Source: Lentinus brumalis
Lineage: Eukaryota > Basidiomycota > Agaricomycetes > Polyporales > Polyporaceae
Length of the DNA stretch: 64,000 nucleotides
Assembly (NCBI GenBank): GCA_001792895.1
Contig: MARA01000002.1
Span: forward strand, 1,798,001-1,862,000
Direction of reading: 5' to 3'
The notes beneath the pieces were generated by a model, which worked only from the letters and a program-made list of their open reading frames with translations, was not told the origin of the DNA and searched no databases. How positions within the stretch are numbered: the stretch's first letter is position 1; each line of letters opens with the position of its first letter. Positions 46,674 to 57,758 of the stretch are shown here, piece after piece. The translations under genes and the position numbers were made by a program.

Positions 46674-48982
46674 CTAGATTCCGAAGCCTCTACGCTTACG
46701 TCCGTACCGTACGATGCCGGGTCCCACGGGGTCCCGACGCTGGTGGAGGTTGTTGCCGCCCTTCACCCTGTTGTACGGATTCGCGGCGAAGGAGCGGGGC
46801 CCGCTGGACGAGCGCCGCTCTTTCGAGGGTGGCGGCGATAAGGGAGTCTTCGCCCACTTGCTGTAGGAATCATCGTCTTCGTCGCCGTCTGGGCTCTTCC
46901 GCTTCTTGTCCTTCGGCTTCGGTGCGGGAGTGCCATAGAACGAGGATGGAGGGATGGCAGCGGAGGTGGTGGAGGCCGATGGGGCGGCCGTAGCAGCAGG
47001 TGACAGCTCGGGGTCAGACGGTGATGGGGCGGGAACAGGGGAGGGCGGGCGAGCGGGTAATGGCTTGGATACAGCGGCCTGAGTAGATGTCGCACTTGGA
47101 GTGGCGTCCTTGTCGTCCTCCGCAACCTTTTCGCCCACGTCATCATCGTCATCGTCTGTGTAGTCTGCCAGCAAGCTCTGAACGGCGTTCTTGCCAGGCT
47201 GCAGCGACGCGGCAGAGATCTTCTTCTTCAGTGCTGCCGCTTGCGGGTCAGATTTCGGCGTGTCTTTCGGGGGCGGGGTTGGAGCGCGAGCATCCGGGAG
47301 GAGAGGACCGATGAATCGTTTGGGGCTCTTCGCGGGCGAAGGCCGCTCGCTCTCGTCATCGCTCTGTACAATCTTCCGCTTCTTCATGTTCGCCACGATG
47401 CTCGTCTTGGCCGGCGTGCGGTTGGGGGTAGATGAAGGGGCGTTGAGGGCTGCCTCCAGGGCCTGGCCCTTGTCGCGGATGTAGAAGAGAACGTACGCGC
47501 TCTTCAGACCGGTCGGCGGGCCCGTCTGCTTCATGACTGATTCGTCGTTCATCTCGTACCAAGAGCCGTTGGAACTCTTGACGTGCGCATAGTAGTGTCC
47601 TGAGTTGGGACCACCACCCGCGTGGGAGATGACGCCGTAGAGAGAGTAGGTGGGCCCGAACTCGCCCTCGCTCATGTACGGCTCCAGGCTGATACGCTCG
47701 TCGTACCGAACCGGATGACCGATCTTGCGTCCCATGGGAGAGAAGCGCTTGAGGTGCACAGTCAGGACCAGCGGTGCCTCCTGCACGGTGAACTGTTTGT
47801 CCGCGTTCACGGGCTTCTTGCACCTAACATGTACGTCAATCCGCGGCGTCCCAAATTGTAGACAACTTAGGCACGCACTTCTCGCATTTGTACTTATCTG
47901 CACCCCTCAGATGATCGACTGCGACGAACTTGCGCAGTGCATCACGAAGAGAGTTTACACCTGCGATGTCGACGCTGAGATCAAGCATACGATCAAAAGT
48001 ATCGCTGTTGTGCTTGCACGAAAGGCACTTGACACGAGAGCGAAGGAGACCGCCAAAGATCATGTAGACCCAGGTCTTCTCGGCGAGCTTCGGGTCGATC
48101 TTCCTATGGCGATGTTCAACCTAGGGGCAAAGCGGTGGTAACAGACACCAACTCACTGTGGGTACCCAGCCAGAGCAGACCGTTGCAACGCATCCACGAA
48201 GTAGCGGAGGAACTCATGCGAGTCCTCTTGTCTCCCTCTCCTCAGATGCTTCGCGATGGCTGGGTGAAAATGAGGTCCTGGACGTCGTAGAGGTGATTTG
48301 CGGCACGCACCATGCAGTTTCGTGATCACTGGGTACGGAGTAACCGAATGACCCTTCGAGTAGGTTTCTGATGCCACTTGACGTAGAGCACATATCATAC
48401 AGTATGAGCCTTTTGGCACTCGGCCTATAGCGTATCAGCGGTTAGACATGGGACGAACGATAATGCGGCGGCTACTGACATGGATCTTCTCTAGTGTGCT
48501 TGAGGAGGATGTTCAGCAAGGGAGTTGTGTGGAGCAAGCACTGGAGTGCGCTGTTGAGGAAGCATGTGTTTCCGGTGTTGTTGAGACCACGACCAACACC
48601 GAAGTTGGGTGGCCAGTGGGTGTCAATCGGTCCGGCGTAGAGGGACTTGGGCAGAGTGGTGGAGTCCCGACCTGCTCTCTCGGGCTTCCCGTGGGCGGCG
48701 GAGAGAGACTTCTTAGGCTCGTGAGGCTGCGAGGGACGTGTAAGGGGAGGGGGAACGCGTCCATGGTGATGTACTCACTTCTGCCACCGTCCCCGCCTTC
48801 TGCTTCGGTCCCTCGTTTATTGGCTGGTATTTTCCCTCCGCAACCGCGAGCACCCCCGAGGACGAGCCTTCAATGAATTCTATTGGGGGAGGGAGGAGTT
48901 TGTTGAAGGATTCCAAGTCTTTTGCGGGCCGATATGAAGTTTCCTCAAACCTCGGCGAAGGCAGAAGAGGCGAAGCCAGCAT
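46674..48982 (-). CDS. Ubiquitin-specific protease (USP36/USP42-like deubiquitinase)
   Basis: Six exons run from the ATG at 48982 to a stop at 46674-46676 and encode about 675 residues. USP enzymes cleave ubiquitin from proteins by a Cys/His/Asp (Asn) triad. After a 140-residue leader, the Cys box reads GLNNTGNTCFLNSALQCLL. Then come YCMICALRQV, RQEDSHEFLRYFVDAL, FGGLLRSRVKCLSCKHNS and YKCEKCKKPV (two CxxC pairs of the zinc finger, the second split by an intron). The His box is GGGPNSGHYYAHVKSSNG with YEMNDESV after it. The tail is Ser/Pro-rich and ends in a basic patch (GIVRYGRKRRGFGI), as in nucleolar USP36/Ubp10-type enzymes. Nucleolar location is inferred. All catalytic positions are intact, and every intron I placed keeps the frame. 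Confidence 0.9.
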
Positions 48983-49551
48983 TTTGTCGCGAAAAGTCGC
49001 GAAGGGTATGTGTCTAGCGAGGCCCGGAGCACGAGAGCAAAGCAGAAGTTGACCGCCGCGAGTAAAGAATGATTTGTAGAGCGGAGAGAGTCAAGGGCGC
49101 ATCGAGTGCGGGGACGTAGTATGCGTTATGCGGAAGTCTGCGCCAACAAGATCGAGCAGCCACATCCTGTTGTCCCTTGTTTGGCCATCACGTGCATCTT
49201 CTAGCGCCGCCAGCGCGTCTCTCCCGTTCCTGTATACTTTGACCGTTGGTTCCGAGTTCCCTCCTCGCCCTGTAAACTCAGATAGCAAGGATAGATCGAC
49301 AACAGAGTCGTGATGCTGTATTGCATAATACTACGAAGTACATGCAGGGACCAATGATACATGAGGGGTGAGTACGTGCTAGAAAAATACATAAACATCA
49401 GAGAGCCACAAATATACAGCAGGAGCCTCCAAATATATAACTACAGCCAGTGCGCGAGTCAAGCGCACAAGTCCGAACGAACAGAGCTACAGAAGTGAAT
49501 AGGCCATGATCTCGTTATAATTATGAGCGTGAGTTGGCGTAACGGGGAGCT
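48983..49551. other. Intergenic region, A/T-richer than average
   Basis: 569 bases separating the USP promoter from the 3' end of the C2H2 gene. It includes an A/T-rich patch around 49,380-49,450 (aaatatacag, caaatatataac). No gene is recognised. Confidence 0.45.
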
Positions 49552-51053
49552 TCACGGAAGCGGACCCCATGCGGCGGACGCCTGCGCATGCGAGGACCGT
49601 CCATAGTGTGAAATGGGTGGTGTCATATAGTTCATGTGCAACCCCTGGTGCTGCACGGCGGTCATGCCGAGCGTCATGTCGTGATCATCGTACAGATCGT
49701 ATCCCGGGAATGGCGCGGCGTTGGACATCTGCGTGTCCGTATCGCAACGCTGAGGATAGAAGCCCTCTGCAGGTGTTGTTTGTCAGCAACGAGCGAGCCC
49801 CAAACTGAAGAACTCGACGTACGTTCGGTATGCATGGGTGCGTAGCCATGCGAGGCGTAACTGTCCGTCCCCTCGGTGACAGTGCCGAAGGGCGAGCAGA
49901 CGTTGCCGAGGGAACTCAGGTACACATGCTGGATCTCCGCGTCGAAGTGAACACCGAGGGCTGTGAGCGACACCGTCAACTGAGGACACAAGACAGACTG
50001 TGCGATAACGGACCATTCCCGCCAAAGCCGAACCGCGATGGGTCCATGGCGTAGCTCTCGGCGCTGTCGTCCTCGGAGGAAGGCGCGGGACTGGCGGCCG
50101 GGGACAGAGATGGTGTCGAGGCAAGGCTGTCGAGGCTTGACGCACGGTCCATACAGATGACTGCACAGAAATCAGATGTTGAGCCGTTCTGACGAATACT
50201 CGATTCTCGATCCCACTCACGTGCGGGATCTAATAACATATGCCTAGAAGATGGAGCAGTAACGGGCTTCTTCCGCCTCATCTCCAGGCCCGCCATCCCC
50301 GCCCCATGGAACAGCGGCAATCTCTCGAGGTCGTCGACCGTGTAATGTGCAGGAAGCAAGAACGCGTCGAGGTCCATCGTCTTGACGTTCGGGACCTGAT
50401 GTTCGATGAGGTGTTTCCGGAACGCAGCCCTACGCTTATTACTGCGGCGACATCAGGGTATATTCAAAGCATGACGAGAGGTGCTAGACGAACCTCGAGG
50501 TGCACCAAGCGCAGAAGAACTTCCTGCCATCGTGCTGTTCGCGCCAGTGGCGAGTGCAGGAGGACTGGTCTCCGAACGGTCTCTCGCAGGTGGGACATGC
50601 ATAGGGCTTTGCCTGAGTGCTGTCGTGTCGCCACTCATGAGCATGTCGCAAGCAGAAGTGTGCGTGGTACAACTTACTGCACGTTGAGGTGAGATGTGAG
50701 CGAACTCTTCTGGGCAAAAACCCTAGGGCAATCTTCGTATGGGCACTCGAAGTTCCTGCCATCAAGTGGTTAGGTCGTGTGCTGTCTGCGCGAAGCTACC
50801 AACGCGTACTTGATATTCAGGTGAACGGCTCGGAGGTGGCGGACCATGTCCGCCTTCCGGCTGAATGCTGCTTCGCACTCGGGCCAGTTGCAGGGGACAA
50901 TCTTGGGCATACGCTTTCCCCCAAACCACCGTCAACATCGACCAAGCAGAGCGATGCTGTAACACTCACCGACTTTCGACCACCCGGGCTCGTAATGGCC
51001 TTTGGGACCTTCCCGTGGGACGCGATGGGCGAGTATGACTGAGATCTAGCCAT
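49552..51053 (-). CDS. C2H2 zinc-finger transcription factor
   Basis: Exons run from the ATG at 51053 (MARSQSYSPIASHGKV) to a TGA at 49552-49554. Four C2H2-type fingers lie between residues about 30 and 165: CNWPEC with HLRAVH, CPYEDC with HLNVH, CPTC with HWREQH, and CAWC with HLIEH. A linker (DLDAFLLPAHYTVDDLERL) and a Ser/Ala/Pro-rich acidic region (SPAPSSEDDSAES) that could activate transcription come next. The C-terminus is rich in Met, Tyr and His and ends SAAWGPLP. An apparent stop after VLS is removed by a 53-base intron (gtccgt..cacag) near 49,962-50,014, which keeps the frame into ALGVHFDAEIQHVYLSS. DNA target and process are unknown. I see no homology strong enough to name it. The adjacent fingers suggest a sequence-specific DNA-binding protein. 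Confidence 0.8.
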
Positions 51054-53135
51054 GATGATTATTGCGTACAGAGCGTGGCAGATGCGTGCGCGGCGAGTTC
51101 GCGAGAGTCGTGCGAGTACGAAAGAGTTGTGAAGAAGGCTCAAGTGAGCAGCGAGCAGAAGCGCCCAGTAGTGGAAGAGAAGAGATGGTCGTGACAGCAA
51201 GTGATAGAACCGTGAAGACCACGCCGGCGCGGAGGATTAGCGTTTAAATAGGAAGGGGAGGTGGCTCAGCCTGTGGCCCTCCGATTGTTGGCCCAAAGGG
51301 TTCGAGTAATGAAGGACCCCCCGACTCATTGCGCCGCTTTATACCCTGAGCCTTCGAGCACTGGAAGGGCTGCCCTTCAAGGCCACCTGGAACATCGCCA
51401 CAGTGACAAGACATGTCGATCGGCGAATTTGGCAGTGGGCGATCTTCGCGCTCGTGCTTCCGCGCCGAGCTTGTGCGCGAGAGCGAGGGGCAGCGTCGGC
51501 ACGGCTGGCTAGAACCCTGAGAAAGACAATAAAGAGGATGCACCCGTAACCGTGCTCGACGAGGGCGGGACCTGCTTGCTCTTCCGAGACACTCATACAA
51601 TCTCGATCGGGCGTGGAGACAATTGCCTGGTAGCCTCGTGCACTCTTTGATGGGCCCCCTCATGATAGAGCGCTGGCGGAAATCAGAACGCCGTTAACAA
51701 TAACGAGCTCTCCTATCGTTTGAACATGGTTAGACGTGTGGTCCAGCTAGTGTGCGCCCATGGTTCTCAGCTATAATCAGCCAGCGGTAAGATGATGTCA
51801 TATGCACTCGCCTGGTCAGTGGTCTAGCGGAGTGCGCTGCCACTTTGTGGTTGCGAAGCCTCCCAGAGTAGCGGTCAATTGGGGCGCGAATACCGGGTAC
51901 TCGATAGAGGATCGAATGCCTGCCGGAACCGTCCGAGTTTTCATTATGCAACCCAAACGTCAACGTCCCAGACCTTGCGGAGATACTAACAAGACACCTG
52001 AAACTTAAGGGCGCTTATGTTGAATCGCAAGACTTACGATTGCTCCCCATTACCCGGCTGGCTGCAGTTTATTGTCAACAAGCCGCTGCTATTATCTTCG
52101 CGTGCTGTCGTACAAGATTACGCGACGCGGAGGACGTTCATGCCGCGGTCCCGCTTGGACATGTTGTTTCGGGTATGGGACAAGCTCCGCCGCTCATGTC
52201 GCAAGTTACAGCACTGCCGCAAGTGTGCGCACTGGATCCTTCTGCGTGCCATAAGCATTCGATGAGTCCTTGGGCACTTGAGCCGGGTCAGTTCTCTTGT
52301 GCACCGGATTGCAGTTTTGAGTTGATTATGTCTCACCTCGCTCGAGCCAACCCCACCCCCTCGTCACAGTACGCCATATGACATCGTACCATGTCCTCCC
52401 GCTTCGACATTCTGAGAGACAACGCCGCCATGTCGGGTACCTTCGCACGCCCGCCATGCGCTACACAGTCGCCCACCCAATAGCTGTGAATGGCTGTGAG
52501 TGAACTCCGCTACTCTCAAGCTCACGGAATGCAGTCAGCACCTCCGCGACGTTGTTGGCCATGGATCGCTGATTCGCCATAAGGATCTGCGCACCTGACT
52601 CGGCAAAGCTGCCCTGCACGGCGGCCACGGAACGGGCACACAAGGTTCGATAAGTCTGTCTTGCTCACGCCTTCCGCCGCGTCGCTGGCGGAGCGGTGGG
52701 ACGCCTCCCACAGCCGTGGCAAAGTCGATACTCCTTCCCTCCCTGAAGTGAGCGCTCGGGAACGGTGTCCTCGGTGTTGGGCCTAAGACAGTGCGCTATA
52801 TCAAGTCAGGGGCTACCGGCCTTCCATGCCGTCGCTCTCTGCATCCGGAATGAAGGCGTGCCTGGCGGGACCATCGGAGTCTTCTTGCGGCGCCGGTCTC
52901 GGTAATATGATGTTCTGGGCCAAGGAAGGAGATTCAAACATGTATATCTGGGAAGGACAGAAAAACATAGAACACACCGGGAACATAAGGACGCCGTGAG
53001 AGGCATCGGAGGCAGGCCTCCGTGACAGCGTGGCGCCATAGCGTCCGTGGTCATACAGATCGCGATATATCGTACATACTCGTACACATTCAGCGAGAGG
53101 GTCCTCCGGAAAGAATGGACAGAACGAGAACAAGG
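51054..53135. other. Gene-poor stretch (2.1 kb)
   Basis: No intact gene is recognised. Frames are short on both strands. One coding-like fragment is listed separately at 52461-52730. No terminal repeats of a transposon are seen. Confidence 0.4.
52461..52730 (-). pseudogene. Possible gene fragment with coding-like sequence
   Basis: On the minus strand, splicing gtgagcaag..gccgtgcag (about 52619-52673) would join HRSASDAAEG to SFAESGAQILMANQRSMANN and VAEVLTAFRELESS, which has the alternating pattern of a helix. There is no ATG or complete frame, and I recognise no family. It may be a remnant of a decayed gene or chance. Confidence 0.25.
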
Positions 53136-54650
53136 TCAGTGACCGAGGCCGGGACCATTGACCATATTGGTGAGCTCGACCCAGGGTGCGATGGCCTTCA
53201 TGTCTTCCCAGGTGAGGGAGGCGTACTGATTCCTTCCAGGACCGACTACAAGATCAATATCCTGCAGGAACGTCCGGCCCTCTTCGATCTCGAAGTATTT
53301 GGTCTGTGGACCGATAAGCTGAGCGGTGATCCTACGGGGGCCGTTATGAGTTCGACAGTTCTCCCCTAAGAATGAGCGCATGGCATACATCATTGGGCCC
53401 ACCCACTGGCGACCATTCTCTTCCAGGTCTTCGTTACCAAGCCATCGCTTGTCTTCTCCGCCAGGAGTGTAGAACGGGTAGTTTGCGTGACAAGGTGAAG
53501 GAAGAGGACGCGCCAAAGGACGATAAGCGTCCTTGAGGTTGATCGCTGAAACCACGTTCGTCAGCTCCCGGCGTCCGGTACGTGTCAATGGATGCTCTCG
53601 TACCTCGCGCTGTCCTTCCAACAACCGACAAATGCAGCGGCGCGATTGGAAAGCCTTCTTCGCTTCCCTCAGACACATTACCAGCGGCAGCAGGCGCGGC
53701 ATGAGCACCTTCGTCAGCTCCTTTGGTCACTCCGGGTGGATGTAGCAACAGCCGTGCGTTCTGATTGACAGAGAATGACGAACGCGGTTTGCTCAGAACA
53801 CCTAGCGCTATGATGCGGACATCGCGAAATTCCACGACAAGCTGATCAAGGAGGTCAGATGCTTTCGTGCATAACATGTAACACAAGTGCTCACGCGAAC
53901 TTGCGTTTGCAGATGGGCCAGATTGTTCTGCAATCTTCACAAAGTTCAGTCCAGGCAACAAATGAAAGTACGGGTGACGGCTCACTTGATCTCATGGAAT
54001 GTCGTTAGCGGGCTGTAGTTGCGAGAAGAGGCCTCAAGAAGGTTGCCCGAACCGGTCCGGTTGAGGATGATATATCTGGTGAGTGATATCAGCCATGCTA
54101 AGATATCCACGTTTATGGTCATGACAGCACGTACTTCGTCCAGCTTTCATCGGCCGTGCATGAGGAGTGACTCCGGTGCCACACGCGATGCAATACCCTG
54201 CAACGTGAACATATGTATTAGGGCGACGTCATCGGTCAGGAGAACAAAGGCTACGTACTTCAAGAAGGCCATCTTCCAAGAAGATCCCCTCCATTTGGTC
54301 CACCCCGGAAGGAATCGTCTTCGAAAGCACTCTTCCCATTCCGCCTCAGCGAGGTTTGGGAGGGTCATCTCAAACAGGAGGTACTCCGCCTTCCCGAGGC
54401 TGAGTATCTCAATCCAGTTGTGCCTCGAAACAGTTTGACGTATACTCAAGTGTTTCAGGGCAGGTTCATACTCTCCATCTGGATTGCGCAGGGTGCGCAG
54501 GATGGGCCTTCGCCATGGGTTTAACGAAGGGTCTGATGCAATTGCTCTGAGGCGGCGCGACAAGGAGGAAACGATGGTCAAAGACGCGATGTCCAGCTCC
54601 CCCAGAATGTCGGCAATGAGTTCGACAGGGAGAGACTCGAAGGCAGACAT
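53136..54650 (-). CDS. F-box protein
   Basis: Exons run from the ATG at 54650 to a TGA at 53136-53138, with six to seven short introns. The N-terminal F-box reads MSAFESLPVELIADILGELD then IASLTIVSSLSRRLRAIAS, the usual docking site for Skp1 in SCF ubiquitin ligases. A domain common in agaricomycete F-box proteins follows: WECFRRRFLPGW-like sequence (EECFRRRFLPGWTKWRGSS), MAFLKVLHRVWHRS, DESWTKYIILNRTGSGN, VVEFRDVRIIALGVLSKP, HANYPFYTPGGEDKRW and QWVGPMMITAQLIGPQ. It ends LVVGPGRNQYASLTWED and NGPGLGH. The intron near 54196-54258 is 61 bases. If the wrong donor is used, the frame ends early at MHGR, which automatic gene calling may well do. The target protein is unknown. Confidence 0.8.
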
Positions 54651-54989
54651 GCGGGTAGCAGCGAAGTACGGGTTGCGTTGAGGCTGCTCAGCCAGAATAA
54701 GTACCACAGCAGGCACCGAGACGCCCGCTGACAGACGAGGACCGCGATCCTTGGTGGCGGTGCTGCGCCTTACGCGAGCACCACACTGCCAAATAGGGCG
54801 TCCGAAGAAGTTCACTGCCAACCTCACCGCTCGACGAGTTGCACAGGTCCGTATCGCAATATGCCTCGCGACAATCCCTCCCCATTCTACAGATAGATAA
54901 CATGAAGGTATCCTGGGTAACAAATAGTCATGTGTGTGCTACACGCGTCCCCAACCAGTGTGAGTATCACCCTCCTGCTCTGCCATCCG
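54651..54989. other. Intergenic region (339 bases)
   Basis: Promoter of the F-box gene and 3' flank of the ArfGAP gene, both on the minus strand. No feature is recognised. Confidence 0.45.
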
Positions 54990-56660
54990 TCAGAAATCTT
55001 TCCAATCGTCCCAGTCCTCTTCCTTCTTCGCAGGAGCGCGGTGGATCGCGGTCGATGCCTGGGAAGTCGTAGCTGCAGGGGCGTTCTGCTGAGCCGACCC
55101 GCTGTTGTACTGGCCGAAGAAGTCCTCCTCGTCGTCGTGGTAGAGGGCCGAACTCTCCTCTTCGTGGTCCACACCTAGTGCACCATACCCTCGCTGCTCC
55201 GGACCACCACCGACTCTGTCCCTAACGCCTCCCACCACACCTCCAACAGACTCTGCCATGTCCACGCCGAACGCCGTCTTTCCCCACATGTTGGCAGTCC
55301 GACCCACATCTCCGGCACGCTTTCCAGCATCCGCGACATATCCTCTCACACTTGCCTGGAAGTTCGGGTCGCTGACTTTTTCCAGGCCCGGTTGGATGAC
55401 ATTCTCCGCTACCACGCGAGATGCCCCAGCAACCGCCGCCGACAAGAGCGACCAGCCCTTGGATAGCGCGGCGACCGGGTTCTCCTGCAGATCTGACAAT
55501 GTCGGTGCGTTGGCAGATGACAGCCCAAACGACGGATGCTGAGCGGCGGGCGGGGGCGTGGGCGTGCTTCCGAATCCTTGGTATCGGCCCCCCTGAGAAG
55601 GCGGCAGGTCCGCAGGGCGGGACGCGTTCGTCTGCCCGAGGGACGCGAAGAACGACTCATTAGCGGCCTTATGGTCGTAAGAGCCTGTCATACTGAGGCT
55701 GGGGCTGGGAACAGGGGAGGCCTGGTTGCTGAATGATGCTGGGGATGCGGAGTCGCTCCGGAGGGATCGTCCGGTGCTCGAACGAGCAGACGCTCGGGAC
55801 TTGCGAAGGCCTTGTGCTGACGACGGCCGATTAGGGGGACTCATAGGATTACTGGGCGAGCCGAAGCCTTCTGGTGGGGCGGATGGAGACCAAGGTTTCC
55901 CGCCCAATGTCGCGTCCAACTGGTACGAAGTGTCAGCACTATATGCGAGGTGGAGGGCAGGAAGGAGTAGCCGATGCAACATTATGTATACTGAAGGAGC
56001 GAACAGAGGACTACCTGAAGCACGCCATCGCTATATACCGTTGGAATACGGGCGCAGGCTGGATGGACCGAGCAGGCAACAAACCGGATCCGTGCCTCTG
56101 GAGACATGATTGATATAACACGCACCTTGGATTTGTACTGCGAAGCTGCCCAGCTATGATACATGTCGTATGGGCTCATTTCCTCCTTGTAACCGCCGGT
56201 TTGAGGGTCATAGGCCTTCATGAACTCCCGGAAGGGTGCGTTACCGCCTTGCTGTGAAAAGATAAAGGTTCGCGTGCGACCGAATGTGCCGGGAGACCAA
56301 AGGACCTACCTGCATCCGCTTGATCTGCTCTTCTTGCCATGTATCCATTGAGACCGATCTCACGAAACTGTGAACAGGGGTCGGGACATGTAGTCCTGTC
56401 CATGGTCTCCGACAGACTGGACAACATACCTGACATGCACACCGAAGCCTCTGTGTACACCAGCACATTGTAGACACAGAAAGACTGCAAAGCTGCGCAA
56501 CGCAGTTGACACAGTGCATCAACGTGGAATGTATGGACAGAAATCACCTCAGAGAGGCCCATTGCGGGTTGGGGTTGTTGCAGTCTATGCATCTCTTATT
56601 ATCCAGGTCCTCGCGCTTGATGAGTTCTTGGAGCGTTTTCCGAGCAAGATTTTGGTCCAT
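54990..56660 (-). CDS. GCS1: ARF GTPase-activating protein of the ArfGAP1/Gcs1 type
   Basis: Exons run from the ATG at 56660 to a TGA at 54990-54992. The protein stimulates GTP hydrolysis on Arf1 and so controls COPI vesicle coats at the Golgi. The ArfGAP zinc finger is CIDCNNPNPQWAS followed by FLCLQCAGVHRGFGVHVS (C-x2-C-x16-C-x2-C), with the catalytic arginine in HRGFG. Next come SVSMDTWQEEQIKRMQ, GGNAPFREFMKAYD and EEMSPYDMYHSWAASQYKS. The central region is Ser/Pro-rich with lipid-packing (ALPS-like) potential (NPVAALSKGWSLLSAAVAGA). The C-terminus is acidic and tryptophan-rich (KKEEDWDDWKDF), a feature used for coatomer binding in this family. Introns split the finger. The large intron near 55,950-56,120 is longer than usual, so its exact ends are uncertain. 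Confidence 0.9.
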
Positions 56661-56993
56661 GATGCCGATCGCAGAGAGTGGTAGAAGAAGAGAGGTGGTC
56701 CAAAATCAGCTCACGCCGAGACGATAGTGCACGGAGGTGCACGGCCGCGATGATGATCATGCAGAGCCCTGTAGCAGCATGAGCCGCGTCACGCGTCTCG
56801 CGGCGCGCCATGACTGTCGTGGGAACGACAAAGTACAGAACGCGTGCCGTCACGCTGTCGCGCTTCTTCGACTTCCTGCACTCTGGGTCTCACCGTCTCA
56901 GTTGCAACGCGGTGTGGTTAGCATAGATCTGTATTTGTTAGGTGTGCTCATTCGACAAGATGAGCTATTTTAGAGGACTCTGATGCGACTCAA

Positions 56994-57005
56994 ATACTTA
57001 AGTAT
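56994..57005. promoter_or_regulatory. Palindrome ATACTTAAGTAT
   Basis: Perfect 12-base inverted repeat. It shares the 10-base core TACTTAAGTA with the element at 57230-57241 and lies 753 bases upstream of the VelB-like start. The binding factor is unknown. Confidence 0.3.
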
Positions 57006-57229
57006 GTAGCGACGTCCCAAGCCTTTGGGTCGACGGCAGTAATAATTAATTCATGTCGGTCTTGGTCATACCAGTCGGTCGGGTCGGGTCCTCACGCGGC
57101 CAAGAGCACTTCATACACTGGCAGCCGTGCGAGCCACCCCTACAAGCTGCTTTGCTACTTCGCAGTGTGTTCGGGCTCCAAACATGCCAGTCGGGTTGAA
57201 CTGTGGTTTGTTATGCCGGCGCGGCCGGA

Positions 57230-57241
57230 GTACTTAAGTAC
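57230..57241. promoter_or_regulatory. Palindrome GTACTTAAGTAC
   Basis: Perfect 12-base inverted repeat, second copy of the TACTTAAGTA core, 517 bases upstream of the VelB-like start. Confidence 0.3.
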
Positions 57242-57758
57242 GCGCGTGCGTGACGAAGCGCGTCAGACGAGCACGCGTGACAGGACCCGGAAAATCCCCC
57301 GGCGCCTGGTGGCGATTCTCAGGCGGATCGGACGCTGGGGAAACGGACGAGCTTGTCTTTGCTCCCTGTCTTCCGTGTCCCCGCCGTCGTCTCTGGCGTC
57401 CTCCTCATCGTTTGCGTCTGAACAGTGCTTGTGCTCGTCGTCTGTGTCGGAGAAGTCACTGGCGCGTCGTGTTGCCTGGTGACCGCGAACCAACTCTTTC
57501 CTCAGCCTCAGTAACGCATCCCACTCCGTCGGGTTCCTGCTATCCAGCGCAGCGGGAACGTCTCCCATCCCCTCGGCTGGTCTCGCGTTCGTGTCCAGTA
57601 TCCCCTCCCTCGTCTCAGCCCAAGTCGTGTGAAGCGCGTCCGCCCGGTTCCCAAGCAGTTCCTACTTTACGACCAGCTCGCCTTGTACCACTACTCGCTC
57701 ACTTCCCGACTCCTCGACTCTCGTTGCGCTCGCCGAATACCTCTTGTATATAGGCGCG

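Larger units (their letters stand above)
56661..57758. other. Divergent promoter region of the ArfGAP and VelB-like genes
   Basis: 1.1 kb without a recognised gene. It contains two palindromes with the core TACTTAAGTA (56994-57005 and 57230-57241) and, close to the second, CG-rich sequence with several GCGCGT and ACGCGT words (57,240-57,285). The length and motif density fit a regulated developmental gene. Confidence 0.45.

Noticed and set aside
49962..50014. Apparent early stop in the C2H2 factor
   Set aside because: A 53-base GT..AG intron bridges it and continues in a sensible frame to the C-terminus.
54196..54258. Early end of the F-box protein at MHGR
   Set aside because: Moving the donor by one base gives a 61-base intron and continues into the conserved C-terminal domain of the family.
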